Of a DNA stretch of 64,000 bases, positions 41,746 through 50,482 are shown piece after piece. Every line of letters begins with the position of its first letter. Position 1 is the first letter of the stretch. Location of the stretch: NCBI GenBank assembly GCA_019636755.1, contig JAHBWZ010000008.1, positions 1-64,000 of the forward strand, given 5' to 3'. This stretch comes from Phycisphaeraceae bacterium (GTDB lineage Bacteria > Planctomycetota > Phycisphaerae > Phycisphaerales > SM1A02). Under the pieces are notes generated by a model. The model was not told the DNA's origin. It did no database searches and saw only the letters and a program-made list of their open reading frames with translations. The translations under genes and the position numbers were made by a program.

Positions 41746-42303
41746 ATGTCGCTCGACGTGCCCGCACTTCAGATCGTCCGGTATCCGGATCCAGCGCTGC
41801 GGCGGAAGTCCGCGGTCATCGACCCGTCCGATCCGGTGGTCCGGCAGGTGGCGCTGCGGATGATCGAACTCATGCATGACGCGGATGGCGTCGGCCTCGC
41901 GGCGCCGCAGGTCGGCCTGGCGTGGCGGCTCTTCGTGACGAACGCGCGCGACGCCGATCCGACCGACCGGGTCTTCATCAATCCGACGCTCACGCTTGCC
42001 CGGGGCGCGGCCGAGGCGGACGAGGAAGGCTGCCTGAGCGTGCCCGACATCCGCGTCCAGGTCCGCCGGGCGCCGGCGGCGCGGATCGAGGCGATCGACA
42101 TCGACGGTCGGCCGGTGGTGATGGAGGCCGAGGGATTCCTCGCCCGCGTCTGGCAGCACGAGTCCGATCACCTGGACGGCGTACTCATCATCGATCGGAT
42201 GAGCCCGCTCGATCGGCTGACCCTTCGAAGCACGATCCGGGCGCTCGAGCAGGCCGCGCCGGTCGCACCGATGGCCGGCGCGCGACGGCGGACTGGTGCC
42301 TGA
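41746..42303 (+). CDS. def: Peptide deformylase
   Basis: 185 residues with the three PDF motifs in order: GVGLAAPQVG (48-57), EEGCLSV (Cys96) and QHESDHLDG (His138, Glu139, His142). These bind the catalytic metal and remove the N-formyl group from nascent proteins. The Q-HESDH form is the HExxH variant with Ser. The C-terminus is extended by about 25 Ala/Arg residues. It sits directly before fmt, the enzyme that adds the formyl group, and is probably the first gene of a leaderless operon. Confidence 0.97.
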   Translation: MSLDVPALQIVRYPDPALRRKSAVIDPSDPVVRQVALRMIELMHDADGVGLAAPQVGLAWRLFVTNARDADPTDRVFINPTLTLARGAAEADEEGCLSVPDIRVQVRRAPAARIEAIDIDGRPVVMEAEGFLARVWQHESDHLDGVLIIDRMSPLDRLTLRSTIRALEQAAPVAPMAGARRRTGA

Positions 42304-42307
42304 TCCG

Positions 42308-43300
42308 ATGGGACGGCCGCGCGTCGTCTTCGCGGGGTCCGGCCCTTTCGGCCTGCCCGTGCTGCGCGATCTCGGTCGCTGGGCGGAGGTGCGCCTCGTG
42401 GTCTCGCAGCCGGCACGACCGGCGGGGCGCGGTCGGACGATGACCGCGACCCCGGTGGCCGAGGCCGCCGCGGCGGCGGGCATCGACGTCCTGACACCCG
42501 CGTCCATCGATGACGCGGACGCGGTGGCGCGGATCCTCGCGGCCGGGCCGGACCTGCTCGTGGTCATCGCGTACGGCGGCCGCGTCGGTCGGGCACTTCT
42601 GGATCGCGTTCCCGCGTGCAATCTGCATGCATCGCTGCTGCCCCGCTGGCGCGGCGCGGCGCCGATTGCGCGCTGCATGATGGCCGGTGATGTGGAGAGC
42701 GGTCTCACGGTGATCGAACTCGCCGACCGGATCGACGCCGGGCGCATGTATGCGCGGCGGTCCACGCCGATCGATCCGCTGGAGACCGCCGGTGAACTGC
42801 ACGACCGGCTCGCCGCGCTCGGCCCCGAGGTCATCGAGGAGACCGGGCGCGCACTCCTGGCGGGTACCGCGCGGGGTGAAGTGCAGGACGAGTCGCGCGC
42901 CTGTCATGCGGGGAAACTGACGAAAGAGGAAGGGACCACGGACTTCGCGCTTCCCGCCGACCTGGTCCGCGCACGCATCCATGGCCTGACGCCGTGGCCG
43001 GGCTGCACGATCTCGGTCGACGGCGCGCGACTGCGCCTGCACCGCGTGCGCGTCATCGACGCCGGCGCCGACCCGGGAACGGCGCCCGGGACCCTGCGCG
43101 CGGATGGCGCGGTGGCATGCGCCCGCGGGTTCATCGTGCCGCTGGAGGTCCAGCCCGCCGGCGGACGGCTGATGCCGGCGGCGGCGTGGCAGCAGGGGGC
43201 CCGGACGCGGGCCGGCGCCCGGATGCGGCCGCTGGCGCCGCCGCGCGACTCCGGGGCGGCGTCTACCGCGCGCGGGACCGGCGCCGGAGGCTCGTCATGA
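42308..43300 (+). CDS. fmt: Methionyl-tRNA formyltransferase
   Basis: 330 residues. The 10-formyl-THF-binding core has RVVFAGSGPFGLPVL at the start and the catalytic signature LHASLLPRWRGAAPIARCMM (Asn-His-Asp type site), then TVIELADRIDAG. The C-terminal OB-like domain (GLTPWPGCTISVDGARLRLH) binds initiator tRNA. ATG 42308 was chosen; GTG 42296 overlaps the def stop by 8 bp and would add four residues. The last 40 residues are low-complexity Arg/Ala/Gly. The stop overlaps the next start (ATGA). Confidence 0.95.
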   Translation: MGRPRVVFAGSGPFGLPVLRDLGRWAEVRLVVSQPARPAGRGRTMTATPVAEAAAAAGIDVLTPASIDDADAVARILAAGPDLLVVIAYGGRVGRALLDRVPACNLHASLLPRWRGAAPIARCMMAGDVESGLTVIELADRIDAGRMYARRSTPIDPLETAGELHDRLAALGPEVIEETGRALLAGTARGEVQDESRACHAGKLTKEEGTTDFALPADLVRARIHGLTPWPGCTISVDGARLRLHRVRVIDAGADPGTAPGTLRADGAVACARGFIVPLEVQPAGGRLMPAAAWQQGARTRAGARMRPLAPPRDSGAASTARGTGAGGSS

Positions 43301-43803
43301 GCGGCGGTCGCGTGGCACCGCCGCCGCCGGGCGGATCGCCGGGCCCCTACGCGGCGCTGGTCGACGAGATGCTGCGCCGGCACGGACTGCGCGTCCGGCG
43401 CTGGCGCACGACGCGCAGCGGCATCGCCGTCCTGCTGCGGCACGCCGACGGCCGGATGGACCGGTGGATCGAGTCGTGCTATCCGCGGGGGCCGGTGTCG
43501 CTGGCGATCTTCCTGCACGAGATCGCGCACCACGCCATCGGGCTGGGACGCTACCGGCCGCGCTGCCTGGAGGAGTGGCACGCGTGGCGATGGGCGGTCG
43601 ACGAGATGCGGGCCCGCGGGATTGCGCCGAACGCGGCCGTCGAGCGGCGCATGCGAGCCGCGCTCATGCATGCGGTCGATCGGGGCCGGCGCGCGGGGAT
43701 GCGGCGCATCCCGGCGCTGCTGCGTCCCTTCGATCGGGCGGACCCGTCGGCGCGGCCGGTGCAGGCGGCAGACGGAGATGGACATCACGCGCGGGGGACG
43801 TAG
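43297..43803 (+). CDS. Small HExxH (zincin-like) protein, unknown function
   Basis: 168 residues. SLAIFLHEIAHHAIGLGRY carries a zinc-protease motif (His74, Glu75, His78), with a candidate third ligand Glu92 or Glu93 in CLEEWHAWRWAVDEM. No signal peptide is present, so it is probably cytoplasmic. It begins with an ATGA overlap with fmt and is thus translationally coupled to the N-terminal formylation/deformylation pair, hinting at protein N-terminal processing or quality control, but this is inference. The middle resembles other small conserved planctomycete HExxH proteins; I do not recognise a named family. Confidence 0.65.
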   Translation: MSGGRVAPPPPGGSPGPYAALVDEMLRRHGLRVRRWRTTRSGIAVLLRHADGRMDRWIESCYPRGPVSLAIFLHEIAHHAIGLGRYRPRCLEEWHAWRWAVDEMRARGIAPNAAVERRMRAALMHAVDRGRRAGMRRIPALLRPFDRADPSARPVQAADGDGHHARGT

Positions 43804-43866
43804 ACTGGGTGCCGTGCCGCAGGCCCATCGGGGGCGGGCGCGGCCCGGGAGCGCGCGGCCTCCGAG

Positions 43867-45285
43867 ATGATGACGCGCACCGTCCGGAAACCCGCTGCGA
43901 GCCCGCCGATGCCCCCAGGCCACCGCCGTCCTCTGCCCGTCCTTGCCACCGCGCTGCTGGTCTCGACCGGCGCCGACGCCGGTGGACCCGCGTACCGGGC
44001 GCTCGAACTGGAAGCGCGCAGCAACATCGTCGACGGCTTCAACCTGCCGCCGAACAGTTCGTTCAGCAGCGGCACACCGGCGATCAACGATGACCGGGTC
44101 GTGGCACTGCGGCTGATCGTGGTCGGCGGGACGAGCCGTGCGGGCCTGTTCGTCGGGCAGGGCGGCACCGGGAGCGTCGTGTACCAGCCCCTCAACGATC
44201 ACCTGGTCGGGGATCCCGGCATCAATGCCGCGGGCATCGTGCTCTTCGAGCAGTTCGACATCGTCACGGACGGGCTCTTCGCGTACGACCCCCGGGCGGC
44301 GGCCACCACCATGGTGGTGGCACCGGGCGGGCCCTTCTCCATCTCCTCGTTCACGCGGCCCGCCATCACGGACGACGGGGCGCTTGCATTCCGCGCTCGA
44401 TCGGGGAGCCTCAATCGGTGGATCCGGGTGGTGGAGGGCGTCCAGACGTCGATCGCCGTGGAGAGCGGCGGTCCGACCGGGATCGGGTTCCTCTTCTCGC
44501 CGGCGACGAACGCCTCCGGGCTGATGGCGGGAAAGGTCCGCATCGGCGGCACGGGCAATGAACGGCCAGACCAGATCCGCCGGTATGCGCCGGACGGTTC
44601 ATTCGAGATCCTGGTGCAGGACGTCGACGGTGATCCATCCTCCCCGTTCACCGCGTTCGACAACTCGGTCGCCATCGCCGCGGACGGGCGCATCGCGTTC
44701 ATCGCGAACCTCGTCGGTGGGGGGCGCGGCGTCTTCCGGCTGGAGTCCGCCGGCGTGTGGACCACCATCGCAACGACGCTGGAGCCCGGGACCTCCGAGA
44801 TCCAGTTCTTCTGGCCCGTCATCAACGCCGCGGGAACCGTCGCCTTCCGTGGCCGCGACGGCGCGAACGTCGAAGGTATCTTCGCAGGGGACGGGCGATC
44901 GCTCGTGGCGGTCGCGCGGCGGGGCGACCGGGTGTCCACCGACCTGGGCGCCGGACAGATCAATCAGCACGACACCTCGCTCAGTTTCGGCGGGTCACCC
45001 GCCATGAACGAGGCGGGCGACATCGCGTTTCTCGCCGCGCTGACGCCGGCGGGCAACACGCAGATCGAGTGGGGCACGGGGCTCTTCGTCGCGCGCGCGG
45101 CGGCGGCGCTCCATCCCGCGGACCTCAACGGTGACGGCACGGTCGACTTCGCCGACGCCCTTCTCCTGCTTGCGGCGTGGGGCACGTGCGAACCGCCCGG
45201 GCCCGGCGGCTGTCCCGGGGACCTCGACGGCGACGGCGAGGTCGGTTTCGCGGACCTGCTGCAGCTGCTCGGCGCCTGGAACTGA
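43867..45285 (+). CDS. Secreted beta-repeat protein (DUF7453-like) with two C-terminal dockerin-like repeats
   Basis: 472 residues. A signal region (PLPVLATALLVSTGADAGGP) precedes about 380 residues of repeated beta blades: PAINDDRVVALRLI, GINAAGIVLFEQFD, AITDDGALAFRARSG, SVAIAADGRIAFIANL, VINAAGTVAFRGRDG and AMNEAGDIAFLAALT. These recur every 55-60 residues and fit a beta-propeller. Then come two dockerin/EF-hand-type repeats, DLNGDGTVDFADALLLLAAW and DLDGDGEVGFADLLQLLGAW, common at the C-terminus of Phycisphaerae exported proteins. Ligand unknown. ATG 43867 (MMTR) was used; TAGACT at 43801 could be a -10 giving a 50-nt leader. Confidence 0.8.
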   Translation: MMTRTVRKPAASPPMPPGHRRPLPVLATALLVSTGADAGGPAYRALELEARSNIVDGFNLPPNSSFSSGTPAINDDRVVALRLIVVGGTSRAGLFVGQGGTGSVVYQPLNDHLVGDPGINAAGIVLFEQFDIVTDGLFAYDPRAAATTMVVAPGGPFSISSFTRPAITDDGALAFRARSGSLNRWIRVVEGVQTSIAVESGGPTGIGFLFSPATNASGLMAGKVRIGGTGNERPDQIRRYAPDGSFEILVQDVDGDPSSPFTAFDNSVAIAADGRIAFIANLVGGGRGVFRLESAGVWTTIATTLEPGTSEIQFFWPVINAAGTVAFRGRDGANVEGIFAGDGRSLVAVARRGDRVSTDLGAGQINQHDTSLSFGGSPAMNEAGDIAFLAALTPAGNTQIEWGTGLFVARAAAALHPADLNGDGTVDFADALLLLAAWGTCEPPGPGGCPGDLDGDGEVGFADLLQLLGAWN

Positions 45286-45310
45286 CGCGGACCGCGCTCG
45301 CCGGCCGGCA

Positions 45311-45339
45311 TTGCTGCGCGCACACCGGCGCGGTAGAGT
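45311..45339 (+). promoter_or_regulatory. Probable leaderless promoter of pyrG
   Basis: TTGCTG (45311-45316), a 17-bp spacer and TAGAGT (45334-45339), ending 5 nt before the pyrG ATG. The geometry would start transcription at or next to the start codon. Confidence 0.5.
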
Positions 45340-45344
45340 CAGGC

Positions 45345-47420
45345 ATGCCGCACGCCCTCGAGCCGTTCGCCAGTCCGCCGCACGGCAGCGATCCGCGCAT
45401 CCCGCGGATCGCGTCGCTTTCCGCCGCCTCGGCGCCCGGCGCCGCGGGCGACGCGGGACGACCGCGCACGCCGGCGGGTGACGCGGCGGATGCGGAGGTC
45501 CGGCGCCTGCTCGTCGGCGCCGGCAGGTCCGAGGAACAGACGGAGTTCTACTCGCCCGAGCCGCCGGGATACCGGCGCGGCCGGCACAAGTACGTCGCGG
45601 TGTTCGGCACGGTGATGAGCGGGCTCGGGAAGGGCATCTTCTCGTCCTCGCTCGCGAAACTGATCAAGGACAAGGGCCTCTCCGTCGCGCCGATCAAGCT
45701 CGAGGGGTACATCAACATCGACTCCGGCACGCTCAACCCGTACCGGCACGGCGAGGTCTTCGTGCTCGAGGACGGCACCGAGTGCGACATGGACCTCGGC
45801 ACCTACGAGCGCATGCTGGACCAGAACCTCTCCCGGCGGAACTTCGCCACGACCGGGCAGATCTATTCCACGATCCTCGAGCGCGAGCGGCGCGGCGGAT
45901 ACCTGGGCCGGGACGTCCAGATGATCCCCCACGTCACGGGCGAAGTGAAGTACCGGCTTCGGCAGCTCGCGATGACGGGCGGTCCCGACGGGCGCGAGGC
46001 GGATGTCGTGTTCGTCGAAGTGGGCGGAACCGTCGGGGACTACGAGAACGGGTTCTACATCGAGGCGCTGCGCGAACTGGCGTTCGAGGAGGGGGCGGAC
46101 TCCACCTGCTTCGTGGCGCTCACCTACATCCTCGAGCCGCAGATCCTGGGAGAACAGAAATCCAAGGCGGCGCAGCTCGGGATCAAGCTTCTCCTGGAGG
46201 CCGGCGTCCAGCCGCACATCATCGCCTGCCGCGCGAAGCATGCCGTGTCGGAGACCATCAAGCAGAAGATCTCGATGTTCTCCAACGTGCCGATGCGCCG
46301 CGTGTTCTCGATGCACGACAGGGAGTCCATCTACACGATTCCGCAGGCGCTGCGCGACGAGGGACTGGACCGGGAGGTGCTCTCGATCCTCGACCTGCAC
46401 GGGCGCGTCGATCCGCGGACGGAGGACATCGCACGGGAGCGATGGAACGCGTACGCCGGCCGGATCGTCGCATCGCGCCGATACTCGGTGACCGTCGGGA
46501 TCCTCGGCAAATACGCATCCCTCCGCGACGCCTACGCATCCATCGACAAGTCCATCGAGCACGCCTCCACCGCGCTCTCGGTGCACGCGGACGTGCGCTG
46601 GATGGAGACCGGCGACCTGACGCCGGAGAACGTCGGAACCGCGGTCGATCCCGCGTCGTTCGACGCCGTCATCGTGCCGGGCGGTTTCGGTGACCGCGGC
46701 GTCGAGGGAAAGATCGCCGGCGTCGGACATGCGCGCCGGGAGCGCATCCCGTTCCTCGGGATCTGCCTGGGCTTCCAGATGGCGGTGATCGAGTACGCGC
46801 GGAACGTCCTGGGCATCGCGCGGGCAAACAGCGCTGAGTTCATCGGCGATGATCCCGACTCGGTGATCGGGGAACTCCCCGACCAGAAGCGGATCGAGGG
46901 CCTCGGCGGAACGATGCGGCTCGGCGCCCAGGAAGTCCAGATCGCGCCGGGCACCTTCGCCGCGCAACTGCTCTACGAGCGCGCGGGCGTGTCGCGCGAC
47001 ACGGCGCTGCGCCGGCCGTTCTCCGTCCGGGAGCGATTCCGCCACCGGTACGAGGTGGAGCCGCGGTTCGTCGAACCGCTCGTCGGCGCGGGGCTCATCT
47101 TCTCCGGGCGCCATCCGCGCTCGCCGATCATGCAGGTGCTGGAACTTCCCGCCGCGGTGCATCCCTGCTTCATCGCCGCCCAGTATCACCCGGAACTGAC
47201 CAGCCGGCCGCTGTCGCCGCAACCGCTCTTCCTCGCGCTGCTCGCCGCCGCGGTCAGTCGCCGGGATCCCGACGCGGGCCGGACGCCGGAGATGGCGCGA
47301 TGGCTGCGGGATCCGGCGTTCGTCGCGACCCCGGGCGTGCCATCGGGACTCGCAGGCGCCGCCGGGGGCGCGGTCACGATCGATGCCCGACCGCGCGAGC
47401 ACGTATCGGCCGTCTCCTGA
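45345..47420 (+). CDS. pyrG: CTP synthase with long N-terminal extension
   Basis: 691 residues, against about 540 in most bacteria. After an 80-residue disordered N-terminus comes the synthetase domain: VFGTVMSGLGKGIFSSSLAK (P-loop), NIDSGTLNPYRHGEVFVLED, DMDLGTYERMLDQNL and FVEVGGTVGDYENGFYIEAL. The class I glutaminase domain has the nucleophile Cys474 in LGICLGFQMAVIEYA and His615/Glu617 in QYHPELTSRP. It makes CTP from UTP, ATP and glutamine. Another 50-residue Ala/Pro tail follows. ATG 45345 is supported by the TAGAGT box; no internal start before the P-loop looks better. Confidence 0.93.
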   Translation: MPHALEPFASPPHGSDPRIPRIASLSAASAPGAAGDAGRPRTPAGDAADAEVRRLLVGAGRSEEQTEFYSPEPPGYRRGRHKYVAVFGTVMSGLGKGIFSSSLAKLIKDKGLSVAPIKLEGYINIDSGTLNPYRHGEVFVLEDGTECDMDLGTYERMLDQNLSRRNFATTGQIYSTILERERRGGYLGRDVQMIPHVTGEVKYRLRQLAMTGGPDGREADVVFVEVGGTVGDYENGFYIEALRELAFEEGADSTCFVALTYILEPQILGEQKSKAAQLGIKLLLEAGVQPHIIACRAKHAVSETIKQKISMFSNVPMRRVFSMHDRESIYTIPQALRDEGLDREVLSILDLHGRVDPRTEDIARERWNAYAGRIVASRRYSVTVGILGKYASLRDAYASIDKSIEHASTALSVHADVRWMETGDLTPENVGTAVDPASFDAVIVPGGFGDRGVEGKIAGVGHARRERIPFLGICLGFQMAVIEYARNVLGIARANSAEFIGDDPDSVIGELPDQKRIEGLGGTMRLGAQEVQIAPGTFAAQLLYERAGVSRDTALRRPFSVRERFRHRYEVEPRFVEPLVGAGLIFSGRHPRSPIMQVLELPAAVHPCFIAAQYHPELTSRPLSPQPLFLALLAAAVSRRDPDAGRTPEMARWLRDPAFVATPGVPSGLAGAAGGAVTIDARPREHVSAVS

Positions 47421-47472
47421 TCGGCGCTGCGGAACCGTTCTGCGGGCCCGTGCTCCGGAGCCGTTCTCTGGA

Positions 47473-48273
47473 TCAGCGGCGCGGCCGCCGGACGACCATC
47501 GCCGTCGCGACGGCGAGAAAGATCGCCGTCCACGCGAGGGAGATCGAAAGCGGCAGCCCGTACGCGTCGCCGACGAGCGCGTTGCGCACCAGGGCGGTCA
47601 TCCACGTCAGCGGGTTGACCTGCATGAGCAGCGCGAGCCAGCCGGCGCTGCTCTCCACCGGGAAGAAGGCGCCGGAGAGCAGCCACATCGGCATGAGCAC
47701 CAGGTTCATGACGGCATGGAACGAGGCGCTGGTGTCGCAGCGCCAGGCGAAGGCGATGCCGAGCGCGCTGATGGCCGTGCACAGCAGCAGCAGGGCGGCC
47801 GCGGCCGCGGCAAGCCCGCCTGCGCCGACGCGGTCGTCGAGCACCAGGGCCGCGGGGAGGAGCAGGACGGCCTGGAACCATGCCGTGAGCGCGCCGCCGA
47901 TCGCCTTGCCCGCCGCGATCGACCAGCGGGGTGCCGGCGACACGAGGACCGCCTGGAGCCAGCCCGCGGTCCGATCCTCGATCAGCGAGATGCTCCCGAA
48001 GATCGACGCGAAGACCGCGACGAGCGAGAGCATGCCCGGGAGCATGAAGGCGGCGTATCCGGTCGAAAGCCCTTCCGGGCGGAACCCGGCGCCGAAGCCC
48101 GCGCCGAAGAGCGTCCACAGCAGGATCGGCGTCAGAAGCGCCGCGACGATGCGCACGGGCTGCCGCCGGAAGCGGCGCAGTTCCCGTCCCGCCAGGAGGG
48201 CGGTCACGGTGCCGCCGGATGTCCGATGGATCGGCGGTGCGTTCGATGCCGGCCCTGCGTCAGGCGCGGTCAT
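47473..48273 (-). CDS. ABC-2 type exporter permease
   Basis: 266 residues with six hydrophobic segments (IVAALLTPILLWTLFGAG, FMLPGMLSLVAVFASIFGSI, AWFQAVLLLPAALVL, LLLLCTAISALGIAFAW, AVMNLVLMPMWLLSGAFFPV and SLAWTAIFLAVATAMVV) and the loop VNPLTWMTALVRNAL typical of NodJ/DrrB-type permeases. ATG 48273 overlaps the stop of the ATPase gene (ATGA). Together they form a simple one-ATPase, one-permease exporter; substrates of this class include drugs, lipids and polysaccharides. The substrate cannot be read here. Confidence 0.9.
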   Translation of the reverse strand: MTAPDAGPASNAPPIHRTSGGTVTALLAGRELRRFRRQPVRIVAALLTPILLWTLFGAGFGAGFRPEGLSTGYAAFMLPGMLSLVAVFASIFGSISLIEDRTAGWLQAVLVSPAPRWSIAAGKAIGGALTAWFQAVLLLPAALVLDDRVGAGGLAAAAAALLLLCTAISALGIAFAWRCDTSASFHAVMNLVLMPMWLLSGAFFPVESSAGWLALLMQVNPLTWMTALVRNALVGDAYGLPLSISLAWTAIFLAVATAMVVRRPRR

Positions 48274-49196
48274 GCCGTCGGCTCCCCATCGAGTGCCCGG
48301 CCGGTCCGCGCCATGAAGACGTCGGCCAGCGTGGGGGGGGCCACGGAGAAGGGCGCCCCGCGCTCGAGCAGCAGGCGCAGGACCGTGTCCTGGTCCGCGG
48401 GATCGAAGGAACGCGTCCATCCGCCGCCGACCCGGCACCACGACGGCGTCTCGTGTGCCGGCGGCACGAAGCCGGTGTCGGGAACGACGACGCGCCGCGC
48501 GCCGAGTCCGGCACGGAGCGCCGCCGGGGCACCGTCGCAGACGATGCGCCCCGTGTCCATCAGCAGGACGCGGTCGGCGCGATCCGCTTCGTCGACGAGA
48601 TGGGTCGCGGACAGGATCGTCACGTCGCGCCGACGGCGCTCGGTCTCCAGGGCATCGAGAAACCCGGTCCGCGCCGCCGGATCGAGTCCGACGGTCGCCT
48701 CGTCCAGGAGAAGCACCCGCGGATCGTGCAGGAGCGCCCGCGCAAGGTCCGCCCGGCGCTGCTGACCGCCGGAGAGCCCGCGTGTGCGGCGCCCGGCGAT
48801 CTCCCGCAGACCCAGGGCGCCGAGGCGCCCGTCGATCGCCGCCGCGGCACGCGCGCCGCGGAGTCCGTGGAGTCCCGCCTCCAGCCCCAGGTTCTCTCGG
48901 ATCGTCAGGTGGGGATCGAGCGCCGGCTGCTGGAAGACGACGCCGAGCGCGTGGCGCGCCCGGACCGGCGCCATGCCCAGCAGCGACACCGACCCGGCCG
49001 CCGGCGCAAGCAGTCCGCAGAGCACGCGGAAGAGCGTGCTCTTCCCGCTGCCGTTCGGACCGAGCAGCGCGACGTGCTCGCCGGCGGTGATCGAGAACGA
49101 CACGCCGTCGAGCGCGAGGACCGTGTCTCCGCGCGGAAGCGCGTATGCGAACCGCAGACCGTCGGCCGAGATCGCGGGCGCCCGGTCCTCGGTCAT
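48270..49196 (-). CDS. ABC exporter ATP-binding protein (DrrA/CcmA type)
   Basis: 308 residues. Walker A LLGPNGSGKSTLFRVLCG, Q-loop VVFQQPALDPHLT, signature LSGGQQRRADLARALL, Walker B LLLDEATVGLDP and switch His ATHLVDEA are all present. The C-terminal 80 residues (ARRVVVPDTGFVPPA and later LADVFMARTG) match the DrrA-like extension. The ATG at 49196 was preferred to a start at 49265 because MTEDRAP begins just upstream of the conserved AISADGLRFAY, and it overlaps the redoxin stop by 4 bp. It is coupled to the permease. Confidence 0.93.
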   Translation of the reverse strand: MTEDRAPAISADGLRFAYALPRGDTVLALDGVSFSITAGEHVALLGPNGSGKSTLFRVLCGLLAPAAGSVSLLGMAPVRARHALGVVFQQPALDPHLTIRENLGLEAGLHGLRGARAAAAIDGRLGALGLREIAGRRTRGLSGGQQRRADLARALLHDPRVLLLDEATVGLDPAARTGFLDALETERRRRDVTILSATHLVDEADRADRVLLMDTGRIVCDGAPAALRAGLGARRVVVPDTGFVPPAHETPSWCRVGGGWTRSFDPADQDTVLRLLLERGAPFSVAPPTLADVFMARTGRALDGEPTA

Positions 49197-49807
49197 CGGC
49201 GCCCTGCCGCCGGCGTGCGCGGATGCGATCCGTCCGCCGGTTCGACCGGCGCGTCCGGGCGCCACTTGATGCTGCAGCCGATGGACGGGCGCTGGTCCGG
49301 TGCGGGCCGGCGTCCGTCGAGCAGTGCCGTGACCGCCGCGCGGAGCGCGGCCCCGGTCACGGGGATGTCGGAGCCGGGCCGGCTCTCGTCCAGACAGCCC
49401 CGATACGCCAGGCGCCGATCGGCGTCATAGACGAAGAAGTCCGGCGTGCACGCGGCCCCGAAGGCGCGCGCGGTCGCCTGCGTTTCGTCGAACAGATATG
49501 GAAAGTCCCAGCCCTGGGCGGCGGCCTCTTCGATCATGCGAGGAGGCGCGTCATCGGGATAGGACACCGGGTCGTTGCTGTTGATCGCGATGAACCGGGC
49601 GCCGCGCGGCCGCAGGTCCCGGTCGAGCTGCGCCAGCCCGGCGGCGATGTGCCGGACGAACGGACAGTGATTGCAGATGAACCCGATAACGAGGACGCGG
49701 GCGTCCTCGAAATCCTCCGGCCCGAAGGCGCCGCCGCGCGGATCGGGGAGGCGGAACGGCGGCAGCGGCGACCCGAGCGGTCGCATCGTCGATGTCAGCG
49801 GTGGCAT
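49193..49807 (-). CDS. Redoxin / thioredoxin-fold family protein
   Basis: 204 residues. VLVIGFICNHCPFVRHI has a CxxC pair (Cys45, Cys48) where TlpA/peroxiredoxin-like proteins keep their active site. ARFIAINSNDPVSYPDDAP and FGAACTPDFFVYDADRRLAY follow, the cis-Pro region, then the subfamily-specific PSIGCSIKWRPD near the C-terminus. It is probably a thiol oxidoreductase; no signal peptide is obvious, so the compartment is uncertain. The stop overlaps the ABC ATPase start (ATGA). The link with an exporter is unexplained. Confidence 0.88.
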   Translation of the reverse strand: MPPLTSTMRPLGSPLPPFRLPDPRGGAFGPEDFEDARVLVIGFICNHCPFVRHIAAGLAQLDRDLRPRGARFIAINSNDPVSYPDDAPPRMIEEAAAQGWDFPYLFDETQATARAFGAACTPDFFVYDADRRLAYRGCLDESRPGSDIPVTGAALRAAVTALLDGRRPAPDQRPSIGCSIKWRPDAPVEPADGSHPRTPAAGRR

Positions 49808-49825
49808 GACGTCAACGATACATGC

Positions 49826-50482
49826 TCAGCCGTCCCGGCGGCGCCGGCGGACGGCCAGCAGCGCGGCGACGCCCAGCAGCGGGAGCGACCCCGAAGCAGG
49901 GACGGTCGGAATCTCCTTCAGGACGAAGATCGCCGGCGCCGCGCCGCTGAGATCCACATCGATCACGAGCCCGCCGGCGACGACGCCCGGGAACCAGAAT
50001 CCACCGTCCGCGATCGAGCCGCCGGAGAACGAGACGGTCTTGAGATCCTCGGAGAAGACCATCGACGTGAATGGTTCGTAGGAGAAGTCCGCGGAGGCCA
50101 GCGGATTCCAGTGTGCGCGGGCGCCCATCAGGATCATGTCGAAGCCGTTCCAGGCCTGCCCGGTGCTGTTGAACACCGCCTCGTCGGTGATCACGATCCG
50201 GCTCACGGTCTGCGCGTCGGCGGCCGTCTGCCGGAAGGTGATGTTCAGCGGTGCCGGTCGTCCCGTGAACGGATCGATGTCCACGAACTGCGCGAACTTC
50301 TCGATGACCAGGATGTCGTCCTGGATGCTCGCGAAATCCACCGCCACGTCGAGCACGTTCGGGTCGTTGACGATGGCTTCCCAGCCGCCGGCCAGCGGAA
50401 TGACGACTGCCGCCGGCGCGGCACCAGCCAGGGCGGCTCCGGCCAGCGCGGCCACGGCCCACACGGTCCTCTCGGAACGCAT
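49826..50482 (-). CDS. Secreted protein with PEP-CTERM-like sorting tail
   Basis: 218 residues. A signal peptide (TVWAVAALAGAALAGAAPAA) precedes a beta-rich body (DPNVLDVAVDFASIQDDILV, ITFRQTAADAQTVSRIVI, TVSFSGGSIADGGFWFPG). The C-terminus is VPASGSLPLLGVAALLAVRR followed by RRRDG: a Pro-containing motif, a transmembrane helix and an Arg cluster, the layout of PEP-CTERM exosortase substrates as seen in planctomycetes. No exosortase gene is in the window. It is probably cell-surface anchored or released. ATG 50482 was chosen for the signal peptide, with a purine-rich GAGAAGAGAG upstream. Confidence 0.82.
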   Translation of the reverse strand: MRSERTVWAVAALAGAALAGAAPAAVVIPLAGGWEAIVNDPNVLDVAVDFASIQDDILVIEKFAQFVDIDPFTGRPAPLNITFRQTAADAQTVSRIVITDEAVFNSTGQAWNGFDMILMGARAHWNPLASADFSYEPFTSMVFSEDLKTVSFSGGSIADGGFWFPGVVAGGLVIDVDLSGAAPAIFVLKEIPTVPASGSLPLLGVAALLAVRRRRRDG

